DNA of 64,000 nt from Neocallimastix lanati (nom. inval.) (GCA_016946835.1 JACVTC010000018.1:901501-965500); one strand, 5' to 3'; positions 1 to 12,999 are shown, counted from the stretch's first letter. The notes: a model not told the origin generated them from the sequence alone. Translations and numbers: made by a program.

Positions 1-770
1 TTCAATATAATTTATTTTATTAGTAATAATTAATAATTTAGAAATTAATAGAATTATAATATTGTTATTGTAATTTATGTATTAGTAATAGGATTGATCA
101 CATGTTATATTGACATGTGTTTTAACATAATTCGCTATTTGTTTAGTTACGCCACATTTGTAAAAAGTATAAATATACGAAAATTTTTCATAAAATTTAT
201 GTTTCTTGTAATTACCTTATTATATAATTAATATATAATAAATAAAATTTAATAATAAAACTTAAATAAAATATTTCAATTTATAATAAATATATTAATA
301 AATAAAAAATTTATAAATTATAAAAATTATAAAAAATTTTTTTTATTTTATTATATTTTTATTTATTTAATAAAAAAATTAGTTAATAATTTTAGAATTA
401 TTTTTCTTTTCATAGATTATTAAATCAATAAATAATAATAATAATTAAAAAATAATAAAATTTAATAATAATAATAAAATTATTAAAATTTATTATCATT
501 ATAAATATAATTATTTAATTTATTAATTGAAAAATAATACTTTTAAATATTTAAATATTAAATATTAAAAAAATGAAATAATTTTAAAAAGGATTTTTAT
601 TAAACTCTATATTAAAAAATATCAATATAAAATAAAAAATTAGTTCAACTTTATATAAAATTTATGTAATTAAATATATTTAATAAGATTGAAATAATTG
701 AAAATTAATTAAAAATATTTAACAAAATAGAAGAACTAAAAATAGATATTAGTGAAACTAATATAGGAAA
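1..770. other. A+T-rich DNA without recognisable gene
   Basis: Very A+T-rich sequence with no supported reading frame. A short inverted repeat (CACATGT / ACATGTG, 7-base spacer) lies near 99-119, in a small patch of more mixed composition that also contains the only C+G-containing words of the stretch. It could be the edge of the transposon relic that follows, but no terminal inverted repeat was established. Confidence 0.5.
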
Positions 771-789
771 AGAGTAAATAATTATTAAT

Positions 790-2072
790 AAAAAATTTAA
801 ATATTATTATTAATATACTAAAAAGAATAAATCAAAGGTATATAGGTGTACCGAATATAAACTTTAAATAAATGTAAATATTAAATTATTTTAAATTATG
901 AAAAAGAAATATTAAAATACGATGGTCTTCATAATCATTTCAAACAAGAATTTATATTAATATAATATAAAATTAAAAACGAAATTAAAAAAAGTTCAAT
1001 TCAGTTCGATATAAGACTAAAAAGAGTATTTAATCAAATTTCACAAGACATTGGTATTATATGTCTTGAATTTAAATTTATAAAATCACAAATAGTAAGA
1101 AATATAAATAAACAACTTCCTCCCAATATATCAAGTTTTGAGGAAATTCCAGAAAAATATTATTTATATACTACAAAACAGAATGAAAATTTTATGATAT
1201 TCAAAAATTAAAATGTCGTAATTTTTCAGTCTCCATTTCAAACATTTTTAATTAAAAAATATTGTAATAATCTTTTTATAGATGGCATTTTCTATGTAAC
1301 TACTGATTTCAGTTATCAAGTTTTCCTTACAGGAAATTTTTTTCTGGAATTAAATGAATTTTACACCACTTCTTTTTCTATATCAAGAAATAAAAAGCAA
1401 GAAACCTATAAAAAGTAATTGTAATATTACAAAAGACTGTGGGTTTGCTCCAAAAAATTTTCATGGTAATTTTGAAGGAGTTATATCAATGCAGCAATAA
1501 TTGTATTGCCAGATATGAATATTAAATATTGTATTTGGCATTACAAACAATCATTAGGACATCATAAAAATAAAATATACTATAATGAAGTAAATCATAA
1601 CAGAGATTTTTATGTTTATTATAACGGTAAATTAAATTTACTTTTTATGAATCCAAATTATATTTTAGATATTTTTCATAAAATTAAAAATTATACATTG
1701 AAAATAACTACAATCAATTTTTAATATTTTTGGAATAATTTAAAAAAATATATTTAATTCTTTATGATATTGAAAATTGGAATTACTTTAATAATATTGA
1801 ACATATAACAAATAATGCTTCTGAATCCTTTAATAATTATTTAAGTGGCTTATTTTCAAAAAAACCAACTTATTTTATATTAATATATACATTAAATAAT
1901 GATATATCTTTATATCCAAATAACTATGAAAGAAGAATGCTTGGCGTATGGAACAAACAAAAGAGAAAAACATTAAGAAAAATTAATAAAATCAAAAAAA
2001 TTATTGAAAGTTACAAGAAAATGGAATCATTTTTAATTGTTAATGAGAGAAATAGTAGCCATATTGCTTGAT
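790..2072 (+). pseudogene. Degenerate MULE-type transposase with FLYWCH-like start
   Basis: Translating across frames gives a recognisable transposase order. Near 835-950 there is an 'YRCTEY' segment followed by 'YDGLHNHFKQ', matching the Cys/His pattern of a FLYWCH zinc finger. Near 1265-1400 'LFIDGIFYVTTDF' and 'SRNKKQETYKK' match the start of the MULE transposase core. At 1506-1724 an open frame carries 'WHYKQSLGHH'. Near 1740-2060 'TNNASESFNNYLSGLFSKKP' and 'YERRMLGVWNKQKRK' match the C-terminal part common in gut-fungal copies. The coding is broken by several stops and frame changes, so it is a pseudogene. The family call rests on motif memory, not on a search. Expected role when intact: cut-and-paste transposition. 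Confidence 0.65.
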
Positions 2073-2270
2073 TAAGGTTTGAATGTTTAATTAATTTAAA
2101 TAATAAAATTTTATGTAATGTAAATATGTAAAAACTTTATAAATTAAGTTTTATTTTATTTTATTATATTTTTATATATTTTTATATGTTATAATTATTA
2201 TAAATCTTTTATTATTTATATTATCTTTTTTATAATATTTAACTAAATAATTAATTCTTATTATTTTAAA
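2073..2270. other. A+T-rich spacer
   Basis: Short A+T-rich gap between the transposase relic and the copia relic. No feature seen. Confidence 0.4.
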
Positions 2271-2279
2271 ATGGATTAT

Positions 2280-3950
2280 AAATAAAGAGGTTTATATAAA
2301 GAATATTTTTCTTTATATTCATTCTTTGCATTTTAATGGGATACTAATATCAGCTATAAAATCTATTTTAAACGATCAAAATTAAATAACTTCTTTTGGA
2401 AAGATTCAATATCCATTTCAAACTATATTTATACTTCCTCGTTCTGAAAATAAAATAAAATTTCATTCTAGATTATTTATAATAAATTTATAAATTATGA
2501 TAATATAAAAGTCTTTAGTTGTAAGGTATTTTTTTTTTATAAAATCTTCTAAAATAAATTTTTTAACAATGCTCTTACCGGTATCTTTTTAGATTATACT
2601 TATATTCCCTCCTGATACAAAATTTTAGACATAACAAGCAATATATTCATTTTCTCTAGTTCTATTAATCTATTGAAAATTTTCTAATAATATTTATCTT
2701 AACTCTTATATCAATTCTTTTTCAAATACTTTACCATATTACAAAATAGAAGGAGAAAAATAAGATCCTTTACCAAAAATTATTCAAAAATATAAAAGTA
2801 ATATATTAACATTCACAATAACAATAATACTAACTACAACAACAACAATAGTAATTAAAGTGAAATCATATATATTATGTTAACTAATTATTCAATAAAC
2901 TTAAATAAAGTTATTAGCAATCATAGAAAAAGAACATAGAATATTATAAATATAAATGACAACAAAAAAGGAAAGATTATAATTACTTTTAGAGAACTCA
3001 AAAATTAAAAAGATATATAAAATTTAACTGATAGAAAAGAGAGGATTAATGTATTTAATACAATAAAATATATACCAAAATTGTAATTAATTCACTATGA
3101 AATTTTAAATATAAAAGAAATACAAATAGCGAGATAGCAAAAAGAAAGACAAGATTGGCAGCTCGAGATTTCATTCAATAAATGGGAATAGACTTTCATA
3201 ATACTTTTGCCCCAACATTAAACATGACACAATCAGTATTCTAACTTAAATCAGAGCTCAAAATAATTTTAATATAGAACAAATTTACATAAAAGCTGTT
3301 TACCTTAATGCCAAATTAAATGAGAATAGAATATGTATATGAAGTTTCCAGAAGGTCATTTGGATTTTAATAAATACTACAGGAAATTGAACATGGTAAT
3401 ATAAAGTTCGAAACAAGGTGAACGAGTTTGAACAAAGGAATTAATAAATTTTTAACAAGAATAGGACTTAGAATAAAGATAAAGTGAATCATGTATATTC
3501 ATAAAAAATGATAAGGATAAAAACATTTTATTTTATTTTCGGTAAGTAAAGCAGTAAGAAAATCAAATAACTCAAACATGGAAGAATTTAACAATGCCAT
3601 TTTAATATTTAGATATTTAAAAAGCACAAAAAATTATGGAATAAACTAAACGAGAAAACTAGAATAAAAGCTTTTGTTGATACTGACTTTACAGGAGATA
3701 CTAATATTAGAAGATCAACAACTGGTTTTTAGTTACCATGAGCAATTCACCTACCAGGTAGTGTTCCAAATTACAACATTACAAATTAACATCTACAGTA
3801 AATTCGGTGTATTATAGTCTAAGAGAATGTGGTAAACATTGCAAATATATAAAATAATATTCTAGAAAAATTAACATATGAGAAACTTTACATCGATCAA
3901 GGTAATAATTAATGTACCAAATCTACATGCCATAATTGACAATGTGAGTA
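2280..3950 (+). pseudogene. Degenerate Ty1/copia pol: integrase C-terminus, reverse transcriptase, RNase H
   Basis: Read across frames on the plus strand. 'VFSCKVFF' followed by 'NKFFNNALTGIFLDY' (about 2510-2600) matches the conserved segment after the copia integrase core; the same motif occurs intact in the copia element at the right end ('FGCRVFF', 'NALHSIFLGY'). About 3150-3215 reads 'ARDFIQ.MGIDFHNTFAPTLNM', the start of copia reverse transcriptase. About 3285-3360 holds the 'AVYLNAKLNENRICM.FPEGH' region. About 3545-3660 reads 'KAVRKSNNSNMEEFNNAI' and 'RYLKSTKNYGI'. About 3670-3735 reads 'AFVDTDFTGDTNIRRSTTGF', the RNase H start with its aspartates. Many stops and shifts; no LTR was identified. 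It abuts the Ty3-like relic on the other strand at about 3.95 kb. Confidence 0.75.
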
Positions 3951-3984
3951 TTCATGTTCCTCTAACCCTATCACCTAATTTCTA

Positions 3985-5500
3985 ACCTCTTTTTTTCAGA
4001 AATAAACAGGCGTAGTAATTGTTTTCACTATATTGAGAAACAGCACATTTACAAAAGTTATTGAAGTTGTATTCCACTATAAATAGTTATTCCTGTGGCT
4101 GTAGTCAGAAGTTCGTTTAGCTTAAGGAAAGTAGTCTAGTATTCATCATTCCAATTAAATTTAACTTCTTTCATGATAAGATGAAGAATTGGTCTAACAA
4201 TTTTGAGAACTCCTTAATAAATCGGTGTTAGTAGTTACAAAATCCAATAAAAGATTAGACTTCCTTAATATTTGTTAGGATTTGCCAGAAAGTTATAATG
4301 TTTAATTTTGTCTTTATGCCATTACTGCTGATAACATAACCAGGTAAATTAGCTTCTTGCTTGTAGAATTTACACTTTAAAATTTTTGTCATAAACTAGT
4401 TATCGATAAGAAGCTGCATGTCAGCTTATACCTGCTTAATGTGTTCTTCAAAATTCTTTAAATAAATGATTATATCATCCATGTATATTTGTAAATACTT
4501 GTTAATAACATAAGGCAAAAAGGTATTAATAAATTCTTGAAAAATTGATGAAGCATTGGTGAGCCGAAAAGGCATCACGGTATATTCAAAGTAGCTATAT
4601 TTAGTACAAAAAAAGGATTTAAATTTATCACCTTAACATATCCATATAAAGTTGTAAGTGCTTTTTAGATCATGCTTATTAAAAATTTTCGTAGCATTCT
4701 TTGCCTCGAAAACTAACGTAATTAATGGAAGTAGGTAAAAATTCCGGAATGTTTATCGTATAAAATCGTTGGCCAAATTTTTCTTAAGATATTTTAATAT
4801 TTTTAGTCTTTGTCTTTGGACGTAGAATATAAAAGAATGTTGTTTCTTCATCTTAATAGAACAGCCATATGATATATGACTGAGTAAAGTGCTGGCTACT
4901 TTTTTGGTAGAAACTTTGCGCCAGAGTAGTATTTCTTTAGTATAGCTCCAAGTCTTCTTAAGGGATTAGTCTTTTAGTATTTACAGTAATAATAAGGACG
5001 CAGCGATGTCTTGAACTTCTTCTGTAGGGTTGTCTTTATTTTTTAGTCGAGAAAGATAAATTCTATAGTGATTAGTGCCTAAATGGTTTCTATAGGATAG
5101 TTAAGCCGGCTTTGGCAGAGTATGACTTTTTCTGACCAGAGTTTCCGAAGGGTTGAGTAAATCTTGTTACAATAGATTTATTATCTATTAGATTAGTAAA
5201 TAGCTCTTGTAATCTTTTATTAGGTAATAATCTTTTTGGTTTTAATCCTTCGTTTGCAGTGATGATCATCATACAGGTTTTATTTCCGTAGGGTAGTTCA
5301 GCTGACTTTCCCAGAGCAAACTATCTTGGTGGTACAGTTCCCTTGGTCATCGTAATTGTAGATTTTGGAAGTTTTATCATAGATGAGCAGTATGATCGAA
5401 GTGTTTCCCTTTATTGAAGCAAGTTATAAATGTTAATGGTTTGGTTTCTTTATTATTAGAGCCGTTAATGACAAGAAGAATATTAATATTTATATGAATG
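3985..5500 (-). pseudogene. Degenerate Ty3/gypsy-like pol: protease, repeat linker, reverse transcriptase, RNase H start
   Basis: This is the most complete copy of the window's main repeat family. Reading from 5500 down to 3985, there is first a protease-like C-terminal half ('FITCFN.GKHFDHTAHL'). The conserved leader begins with the open frame 5272-5090 ('PNKRLQELFTNLIDNKSI', 'TRFTQPFGNS'). About one 23-residue linker unit and a 'QPYRRSSRH' block follow. Reverse transcriptase comes next: 'AKNATKIFNKHDLKSTYN', 'TKYSYFEYTVMPFRLTNASS' and the catalytic 'YMDDIIIYLKNFEEH' (about 4440-4480), then 'SFIGFCNY' and 'FIKEFSKIVRPILHL', and the RNase H approach 'VKFNWNDEY' (about 4155-4185). The order matches Ty3/gypsy pol. 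Stops often sit where Gln is expected. No integrase or LTR was recognised. Confidence 0.75.
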
Positions 5501-5700
5501 AATAGTTAGATAAATAAATTATAAATCAGTTAATAGAATTAAAAATAATTTAATTAATGTAATAAGCTTTATTTAATTAAGCCTCTGTTTTAGAACGATT
5601 AAATATAATTATAATTTTTTTTATTTCAATTTTTAATTGAATTTATTATATTGTAACTTTTTTATTAATATTATTAAATGAAATTAATTATTAATAATTA
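5501..5700. other. A+T-rich spacer
   Basis: A+T-rich junction between oppositely oriented copies of the Ty3-like repeat family. No gene seen. Confidence 0.4.
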
Positions 5701-5985
5701 GGAGAAACCTATTCAGACTTTGGCCATTGAAAATTATATTCAGCCAAGATTAGTACAACTACCCTACAGAAAATTTTAAGAAACTTTGGCCTATACAAAA
5801 TATCCACTACCAGACTTATCATAACTACCCTACGGAAATTTCTTAGGAGAACCTTTGTCAAAAATATCTACAACAAAAGTCAGCACAACCACTTGTCAGA
5901 AATACCTTGGGAGAAACTCTTACTAGTGAAAATTATCCTAAGCCAAAGTTAGTACAACTACCCTACGAAAAATCCTTAGACAGTA
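5701..5985 (+). mobile_element. Ty3-like repeat family, linker-only copy
   Basis: Contains about four 69-bp units readable as 'LPYGN.LGE.L....YP.PKL' variants on the plus strand, including 'CAACTACCCTACGGAAATT'. Neither leader nor protease nor RT is visible. Its order of variants ('GGCCTATACAAAATATCCA' then 'ACTAGTGAAAATTATCCTA') resembles the copies at 18.2 and 28.3 kb, so it probably shares a recent ancestor with them. Confidence 0.6.
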
Positions 5986-6093
5986 ATTTATTTATATAAA
6001 TATAAGTTATTTAATAAATCTATTTTTTTTTTAAAAATATTTTTTATTTAAATATTTTATTATTATTGTTTTTATTGTTTATTCAATTGTTCA

Positions 6094-6126
<33 letters not shown>

Positions 6127-6444
6127 TTTTATTTTATCCTTTTTTTTATTTATTAGATTTAAAGATATTTGAACTGCTGACATTAATTTTTTATAATCTA
6201 ATAATATTTTATATAATAATATATTAGTAAGAAATCATTAGAGATATTACTATTAAAGATTTGTAAATTGTTTTCTTATAAAATAATATTAACTTAATAT
6301 TATTATTTTAAAGTGAAATAAAAATAAAATAAAATAAAATAAAATATAATAAAATAAAATAAAAAAATATTAAAATTAATAATTATAAGAAAATCTTTTA
6401 TTCAATTTTTAATAATTTATTTTTAAAGAGAAATTAAATAAAAG

Positions 6445-6488
<44 letters not shown>

Positions 6489-7719
6489 AAAATAAATATA
6501 ATTAAGTGTTGAGGTATCAAAAATTAAAATGAATGAAATTATTTAAAGAAAATTATTTTAAAAAAAAAAAATAACTAAAAAATAAAACTGAATGAAAATG
6601 AAAACGTAAACAACAAAAAATATATAAAAAATATATAATTAATAATAATATACACAAGTTAAAATAAAATAAATAAAATAAATAATGAAATACTAAGAGA
6701 AAAATAACTGAAACCACTAAAATATATTTTTTAAATCATGTATTCAATTTAATATGATTAAATAGTTTATATAAAGAGCTAAATATTTAATTTATAATCT
6801 AAATTATTATTATGATTAAATAGCTTTTATTCAACTTTTTTTTTTTTCACTTTATTTAATTTTAATTTTTGAAATCATTATTTTATTACATCTAAACTTC
6901 TTAATATTATTAATTTTTAATTTTTAAAATGAAATCTACAAAGATATTTATTATCATTATTATTTCTGTATTTTATATATATATATTTTTTTTATGTTAT
7001 TTTTTTTTATATTTTATATTATATATTTTCCATTTTCTGTTCTTTATTTCTAATATATCTATTTATTAATTTTTATTTAAAATAACAATTTTTATTTTTT
7101 TAATTTCTTATTTTTTATTTATTAATTTTTGATTAGTATTTGTTAAAGTATAAAAAAATTGTGTAAGATATTAATATTTTATAAAAGTATAAATACAGAA
7201 ACATATTTATATTTAATTTATATGAACCAATAATAATTAATGTATTTATATTAAGTATTAATTTATAAAATATAAAAGTGAATGTAATGATCTAATGTAG
7301 AAAGAGGATAACTCTTGAAATCATAATTATAAAATAATTAATAAAGTATTTTATAATAAAATATCTAATTAAAAATAGTTTTACCTTTTGTACCTTTTAA
7401 AACTATTCCATATGTTATATTTCATATTTTTCTATTTTTATTTCGTATTTCTTATTTTTTATTCTTTTTTATTCCTTTTTTTTTTTTTTTTTTCTATTTT
7501 TTATTTCCTATTTCTTTTTTATTATTAATATTCACTAATTTGTAACTTGTAATTTGTTATTTTTTTTATTTTATTTTACATTATTTTTTTTTTAAATTTT
7601 TTTTAATTTACTTTAATTTATTCTTTTTTTTTTTAATTTCATTTCTTTAATACAAAATTAATTTATTATTTATTAATTTATTATTATTTAATTACTTATT
7701 ATTCAATTATGAATCCAAT
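5986..7719. other. A+T-rich module of the repeat family with simple repeats
   Basis: No gene. Contains a TTA trinucleotide run near 6095-6125, an AAAAT pentamer run near 6318-6365 and a 36-base T tract at about 6447-6482. From about 6490 it follows the A+T-rich module shared by the repeat family on this strand: 'GTGTTGAGGTATCAAAAATT' (about 6505), an 'ACCACTAAAATATATTTTTT' block, the 'ATCTACAAAGATATTTATTA' block (about 6930) and a T-rich tail ending before the leader of the next copy. The same module recurs at 24.7, 26.9 and 28.9 kb. Confidence 0.55.
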
Positions 7720-7724
7720 GAATA

Positions 7725-8195
7725 AATTGTCCTTAATCTCCTACAAAAAAGAAGACCTACCTGATGTTTATCACTGCTAATGAAAAATTAAATTTAAAAG
7801 GACTATTACCTAATAAAGGATTTTAGGAGCTACTTATCAAATCCGTAGATACTAAATCTATTTTTATTTAATCAATCTTCCGGAAATTCTCCAGGACAAA
7901 CTCAAGTCAGTGAAAATCAAATCAACCACAGACTCCACCATTATTTTCAGGAAATTCTTTAAGGTTTACTCTGGCCAGTAAAAAATATTCACAACCTGAG
8001 TCATCAAAACTACCTTTCGGAAATTTTCTAAGGAGAATTATGGACAATGAAAATTATTCTCGGCCAAGATTAGCACTACAACCCTCCGGAAAATCTTTAG
8101 GCAATAATGTTGCTATAAATAATCTTACTAAGGCGTAATGGACAAGACAACCCTACAGAAGATTTTATACTTTGTATTACAGTTAGTACTAAGTA
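7725..8195 (+). mobile_element. Ty3-like repeat family copy: leader plus linker units
   Basis: Starts with the conserved box 'TTGTCCTTAATCTCCTACAA', then the leader reading 'MFITANEKLNLKGLLPNKG', then about five 69-bp units ('LPFGNFLRRIMDNENYSRPR' and similar), then the terminal block 'QPYRRFYTLYYS'. Frame changes and stops interrupt it. There is no reverse transcriptase downstream, only A+T-rich DNA. Orientation is direct relative to the copies at 25.8, 28.0 and 30.0 kb. Confidence 0.65.
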
Positions 8196-9090
8196 TAAAA
8201 CAAAACAAAACAAAATAAAATAAAAAGATAAATAGTAAAAATATTAATATAAATTACAGATTAAATTAAATAATATAAAATAAAATAAAAACATTAAAAA
8301 ATAATAAATTTAAGAAACACCTTAATTTATTTTTTATGAATTAATTTTTTTAAAAGAAAAATTAAATAAGAGAGTTTTTTTTCTCATTTAAAAAGTAAAA
8401 AAAATTAAGTATTGAGGTATCAAAAAATTAAAATAAATAAATAATATATAAAATGAATAAATTAAAATTCAAAAAAAATATAAAAGTGTATGAAAATGAG
8501 AAATCTAAAAACAAAAATTATATATTTTTCTTTTTTAAAATAAAATCTATGGTACTATCAATTACCATTACTATTTCTATATATATATACCTTTTTAAAT
8601 TATTTTTTCTATATTTTATATTATATATTTTCCATTTTCTGTTTTTTATTATTAATATATTTATTTTTTATTTAAAATAACTATTTTCATTTTTTTTTTA
8701 ATTTCATATTATTTATTTATTAATTTTTGCTTACTATTCCATAGATTGTATTTCATATTTTTCTATTTTTTATTTCTTATCTCTAATTTTTTATTTATTT
8801 TTGTTCTTTTGTTTTTCCTTTTTTTTTATATATTGAATTTCTTATTTTTATTTTCTATTTCTTATTTATTATTAATTTTTACTAATTTGTTACTTATTAC
8901 TTGTTATTTGTTATTATTTTTATTTTATTTTACTTTTATTTTACTTTTTTTATTTTACTTAATTCTTTTTTTTTTATTTTTTTTTTTTTTTTTTAATTTT
9001 CAAAAATTTTAATATATTTATTATCTATTTATTATTTATTATTTATTATTTATTATTTATTATTTATTATTTATTATTTTTAATTTATTA
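8196..9090. other. A+T-rich module of the repeat family
   Basis: No gene. Contains the 'TATTGAGGTATCAAAAAATT' landmark (about 8410), the 'TTTTCCATTTTCTGTTTTTTATT' type landmark (about 8628) and a final run of TTTATTA heptamers (about 9015-9090). Open frames here (8453-8680, 8746-9012) encode only Phe/Leu/Ile/Tyr-rich low-complexity peptides produced by T-rich DNA and are not called as genes. Confidence 0.5.
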
Positions 9091-9094
9091 TTCA

Positions 9095-9990
9095 ATTATT
9101 TATAAATCCGTTGACTAAAATGTCCTTAAGATACTTTTGATCTCTTTGTCTTCTTTTGACATGAGATAAATTAGATCGTAACACTTTTACTTCAACTTTA
9201 TTTTATAATTACATGTCATTTGATTGGGCAAGATGTTGTCCAATTTTAGTTGAAGGCTTCAATCAAAGCAGATTAATATTTTTAAATATTCCTTTGGTAG
9301 ATAATTCTTTGTCTACTGAAGGTATTAGTCTATTAGTATCCAATTTAATACTAACTTCTCCTGTAAGGTTGTCCTGCCCATTATAACCTAAGAAGATTAT
9401 TTCTGGATAAATACGTAACTAAAGATTTTCCGTAGGGTAGTTGTACTAGCTCTGGCTGAGAATAATTTTTGCTGCCAAGAGTTTTCCTAAGGATTTTCCG
9501 TAGGTTGTGTATATCTTATTATAAAAATAATTATAATAAATTTATTATTTATTGGTTTAGTAAGCAGCTCCTGGAATCCTTTAATGGGTAATGGTCATTG
9601 TAAATTTAATTCTTCATTATCAGCCATAGTCATCAGACAGGTCTTCTTTTCCGTAGGATAGTTTAAGTGATTTTTTACCGAAAGGACAATCTTAGTGGTA
9701 GGTTTTCCCTGATAATTGTAATTGCAATAGATCTTATTCTTTTCTAGGAAGTTTTGTCCTAAAAGTATAGTATGATCAAAACAATATTCTAAGGTAATAC
9801 AAATAGATAATGTGAATATTTGACTACTTATTTTGGGAACTCTTAACGACGAGAGGAATATTAATACTCACATAGTCAATTATGGCACGTAGGGTTAGCA
9901 TATTTTCTATTACCTTGATAGATGTAATATTTTAACTAATTTTAGAAATATAATACAGATACTAAAACATGGATTCAAATAATCTATTTT
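9095..9990 (-). mobile_element. Ty3-like repeat family copy: protease remnant, leader, linker
   Basis: Read on the minus strand from 9990: a protease-like segment ends in 'FDHTILLGQNFLEKNKIYCNY' (about 9790-9725), the most legible version of the 'ILLGQNFLEKH' motif of retropepsin-type proteases. Next come the 'HLNYPTEKKTCLM' junction, the leader ('LPIKGFQELLTKPINNK'), one or two linker units, and a divergent tail to 9095. The sequence 'CCTTAAGATACTTTTGATCT' with neighbouring 'CCGTTGACTAAA' near 9107-9145 reappears inverted near 11.65-11.69 kb. Confidence 0.65.
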
Positions 9991-10569
9991 ATTTAGTTCA
10001 GTGTTTTTTTTTTTTGTTTATTTTATTTTTATTTTTAATTTTTTTTATATCTGTAATTTTAAAGATATTTAATATGATTACAATAATTTTTTATAATTTA
10101 ATATTATTTTATATAATAAATTATATATGATAAAATGTTAAAAATTGTTATATTAATATTAAAGGTTTTTAATTATTTTTTAATTATAAATAATATTTAC
10201 TAAATTTTTTTTTATAATTTATTATATTTCATATTTTCCATTTTCTGTTCTAATATATATATTTTTTATTCAAAATTACTATTTTATTTTTATAATTTCT
10301 TATTAATTTTTTATTACTAATCCATATATTATATTTCATATTTTTCTATTTTTTAATTCTTATTTCCTATTTTTTATTCCTTTTAGTTTTTTTTTTGTTT
10401 CTATTTCTTATTTCTTATTAATTTTTCACTATTTTATTACTTTTTATTTATTATTTGTAATTTTTTATTTTATTTTATTTTATTTTTTTTTAATTTTTTT
10501 TATTTAACTTTATTTTTTTATTTAATATTTACTCAATTTTTTACATTTTTTATTTAATTTTATTTTTTA
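9991..10569. other. A+T-rich module
   Basis: No gene. Carries 'CATATTTTCCATTTTCTGTTC' and 'TATTTCATATTTTTCTATTTTT' landmarks of the shared A+T-rich module, in plus orientation. Confidence 0.45.
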
Positions 10570-10985
10570 ATCCACCTAGGACACAATAGGCAAAACAACC
10601 CTACTGAAAATTTTCAAGACATCTCCTCATACTTAGAATTACAATAACTTTAAAGGACAAATAACCCCGAATGACTTAGGACTGAAGAAATAATAAATAA
10701 ATATTAATATTCTTTGTTTGAAGCTTTTAGAGGAATGATCACCAATACTCTATATGGCCAACCCTACTGTTCAAAACAAATTATTTGACCTAATTTGGTT
10801 AAGGAAGCCTCAACCCATTCCCATTTTAAAAGTTACAAATTTGAAGATACGGTCACATAAAAATTACTGGTGCTTACACAAAGTAAAATAACTTCTACCA
10901 GGATCTTTCTAAATCAACATTTTCAAATACTCAACCCTACGAAATTTACTTCTATTTCCTTTGGTAGAAAATTTTATTAATATAA
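10570..10985 (+). mobile_element. Ty3-like repeat family copy: 3' module only
   Basis: Contains the end of the linker ('AACCCTACTGAAAATTTTCA'), the 'GGACTGAAGAAATAATAAAT' junction ('DLGLKK'), and the 3' module with 'GGCCAACCCTACTGTTCAAA', 'CAAATTATTTGACCTAATTT' and a terminal 'CAACCCTACGAAATTTACTT' box. The same module ends the copies at 13.0, 15.0, 20.2, 23.1 and 30.8 kb. Leader and protease are absent. Confidence 0.6.
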
Positions 10986-12999
10986 ATATGTCCTTTGTTT
11001 AATAAAGTATTTTTATTTAAATTAAATATATTATTAATTTTATTTATTATTTATTCACTTATTCATTTTTTATTAGATTAGTAATTTTTTTTATTTTATA
11101 TATTTTTTTTTGTAATTTTTTAAATTTAAAAATATTTGAAATGCTGAAGATAATTTTTTGTAATATAATAATATTTTATATAATAAAAAATTAGAAAGAA
11201 AATATTAGAGATTGTATTAAATATTTATAAATTTTTTTTTATTAAAATAGTATTAATTTAATATTACAATTATTTTTTAATTATATTTATTTTATTTAAT
11301 ATTTATTTTTATATTTCTTTTTCATTATTTCTTTTATTTTATTTGATTTGTTTTGATTTGATTTAATCTTTATTATACATTCATATTTCTACTATTTATT
11401 TATATTACGTTATATTTTTTTATATTTTATTATTTATTTTTTTTATTTTTATTTAATTTAATTTAATTTATTTTTTTTTATTTTATTTAATAAAATATAT
11501 ATTTTAATTATTTTCATATTTTAATATTTATTTATTTTCTTTAATTTTATTTTGTTTTATTTTGTAATTTTAATTTATAACTCAATTTGCTACTTTCTTT
11601 TATTGTCTAATTTATCCTACGTCAAAAGAAGAAGACGAAGAGAATCAGAAGTACCTTAGGGACAATTTAGTCAACGGATTCATAAATAGTTGAATAATAA
11701 ATTTTTTTTCACTTAGGGTTTCATTATTTATTTCTTTATTTTTTTTATTTTATCTTGTGTATATTATGTTATAATTATTTATTTATTTTATATATTTTTT
11801 TGTTGCTTATATTCTCATTTTGATTCACTTTAATTTTTTAGTTATTTTTGTTTTAATTTTAATTAATTTACTTTATATAATAATTTTATTCATTTTAATA
11901 TTTGATACATCAACATCTAATTTTATTTATTTTCTAAATAAAAAAACTCTTTTATTAAATTTTTCTATAAAAATAAATAATTAAAAATTGAATTAAAAAT
12001 TTTCTTATAATTATTATTTTTTAATGTTTTTTTTTTTATTTTATTTTATTTTATTTTATTTTATTTTATTTTATTCAATCTGTACTTTTTATTCATATTT
12101 CAACTATTTATTTTATTTTATTTTATTTTATTTTATTATATTTATTTTATTTTATTTTTGAAAATTCTTATATAAATCAGAAAATTTTAAATAAATAAAT
12201 ATTATCATTATGTTTAATATATATAATTTATATATAATTATTTTATTTTTCTATACATAATTGATTATAAGTTAAATAATTAAAGCGTGGTATTAAAATT
12301 GAAGAAATAATATACAATTCATGCATGATTTAATAGCCATATCTAAATTTATAAAAAAATTTTATATAGTAAATATAATAAAAAATTTTTTTATGATAAT
12401 ATACGATTTCGCTAACAACATAAAATAAAAAAAAATAAATTAAATAATTGAATATGAATAAAAAGTACAAATTGAATAAAATTAAATAATATAAAAAGTA
12501 GAATATTAAATAAAAATATAGATTGAATAAAAAAAAATAAAATAATAAAATATAAAAAAATATAATGTAATATAAATAAATAGTAGAAATATGAATGTTA
12601 AATAAAGATTGAATAAAATAAATTAAAATAAAATAAATAATATAAAAGGAATACAATTAAAGTAAATTTTAAATAAAATAAAATATAATTACATTAAAAA
12701 ATAATAGTAATAATAAATAAATATTATTTTATATATAAAGATTTATAAATATTTTATATAATTTCCAATAAATTCCAACTTATTTTTAATTTTATAAAAA
12801 ATTATTTGAAATTTAAAAATCATTTAAGACATTTCAAAATTAAAAAAGTAAAAAAAAAATTAAACTAATAAAAAATGAATAATTGAATAAATAATAATTA
12901 AAATTAATAATATAATTAATTTAAATAGAAAAAATTTTTTAAAAAAAATGATTTATTAAATAAAACTTATATTTATATAAATAAATTTTTCTATTAAAG
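10986..12999. other. A+T-rich DNA with pentamer runs
   Basis: No gene. Holds several TTTTA runs (about 11455-11475, 12035-12075, 12110-12140). A short inverted fragment of the repeat-family leader junction lies at about 11615-11700 ('GGGACAATTTAGTCAACGGA'). A block around 12290-12375 ('TACAATTCATGCATGATTTA') recurs at 12.3/32.6 kb. The long minus-strand frame at 12330-12656 encodes only Phe/Tyr/Ile/Leu low-complexity peptide. Confidence 0.45.

Noticed and set aside
8453-9012. Open frames encoding hydrophobic, membrane-like peptides
   Set aside because: They consist of Phe, Leu, Ile and Tyr because the DNA is T-rich low-complexity sequence; the corresponding frames in duplicated modules are not conserved.
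12330-12656. 108-residue minus-strand frame
   Set aside because: Low-complexity Tyr/Phe/Ile/Leu peptide from A+T-rich pentamer DNA, no domain and no conservation.
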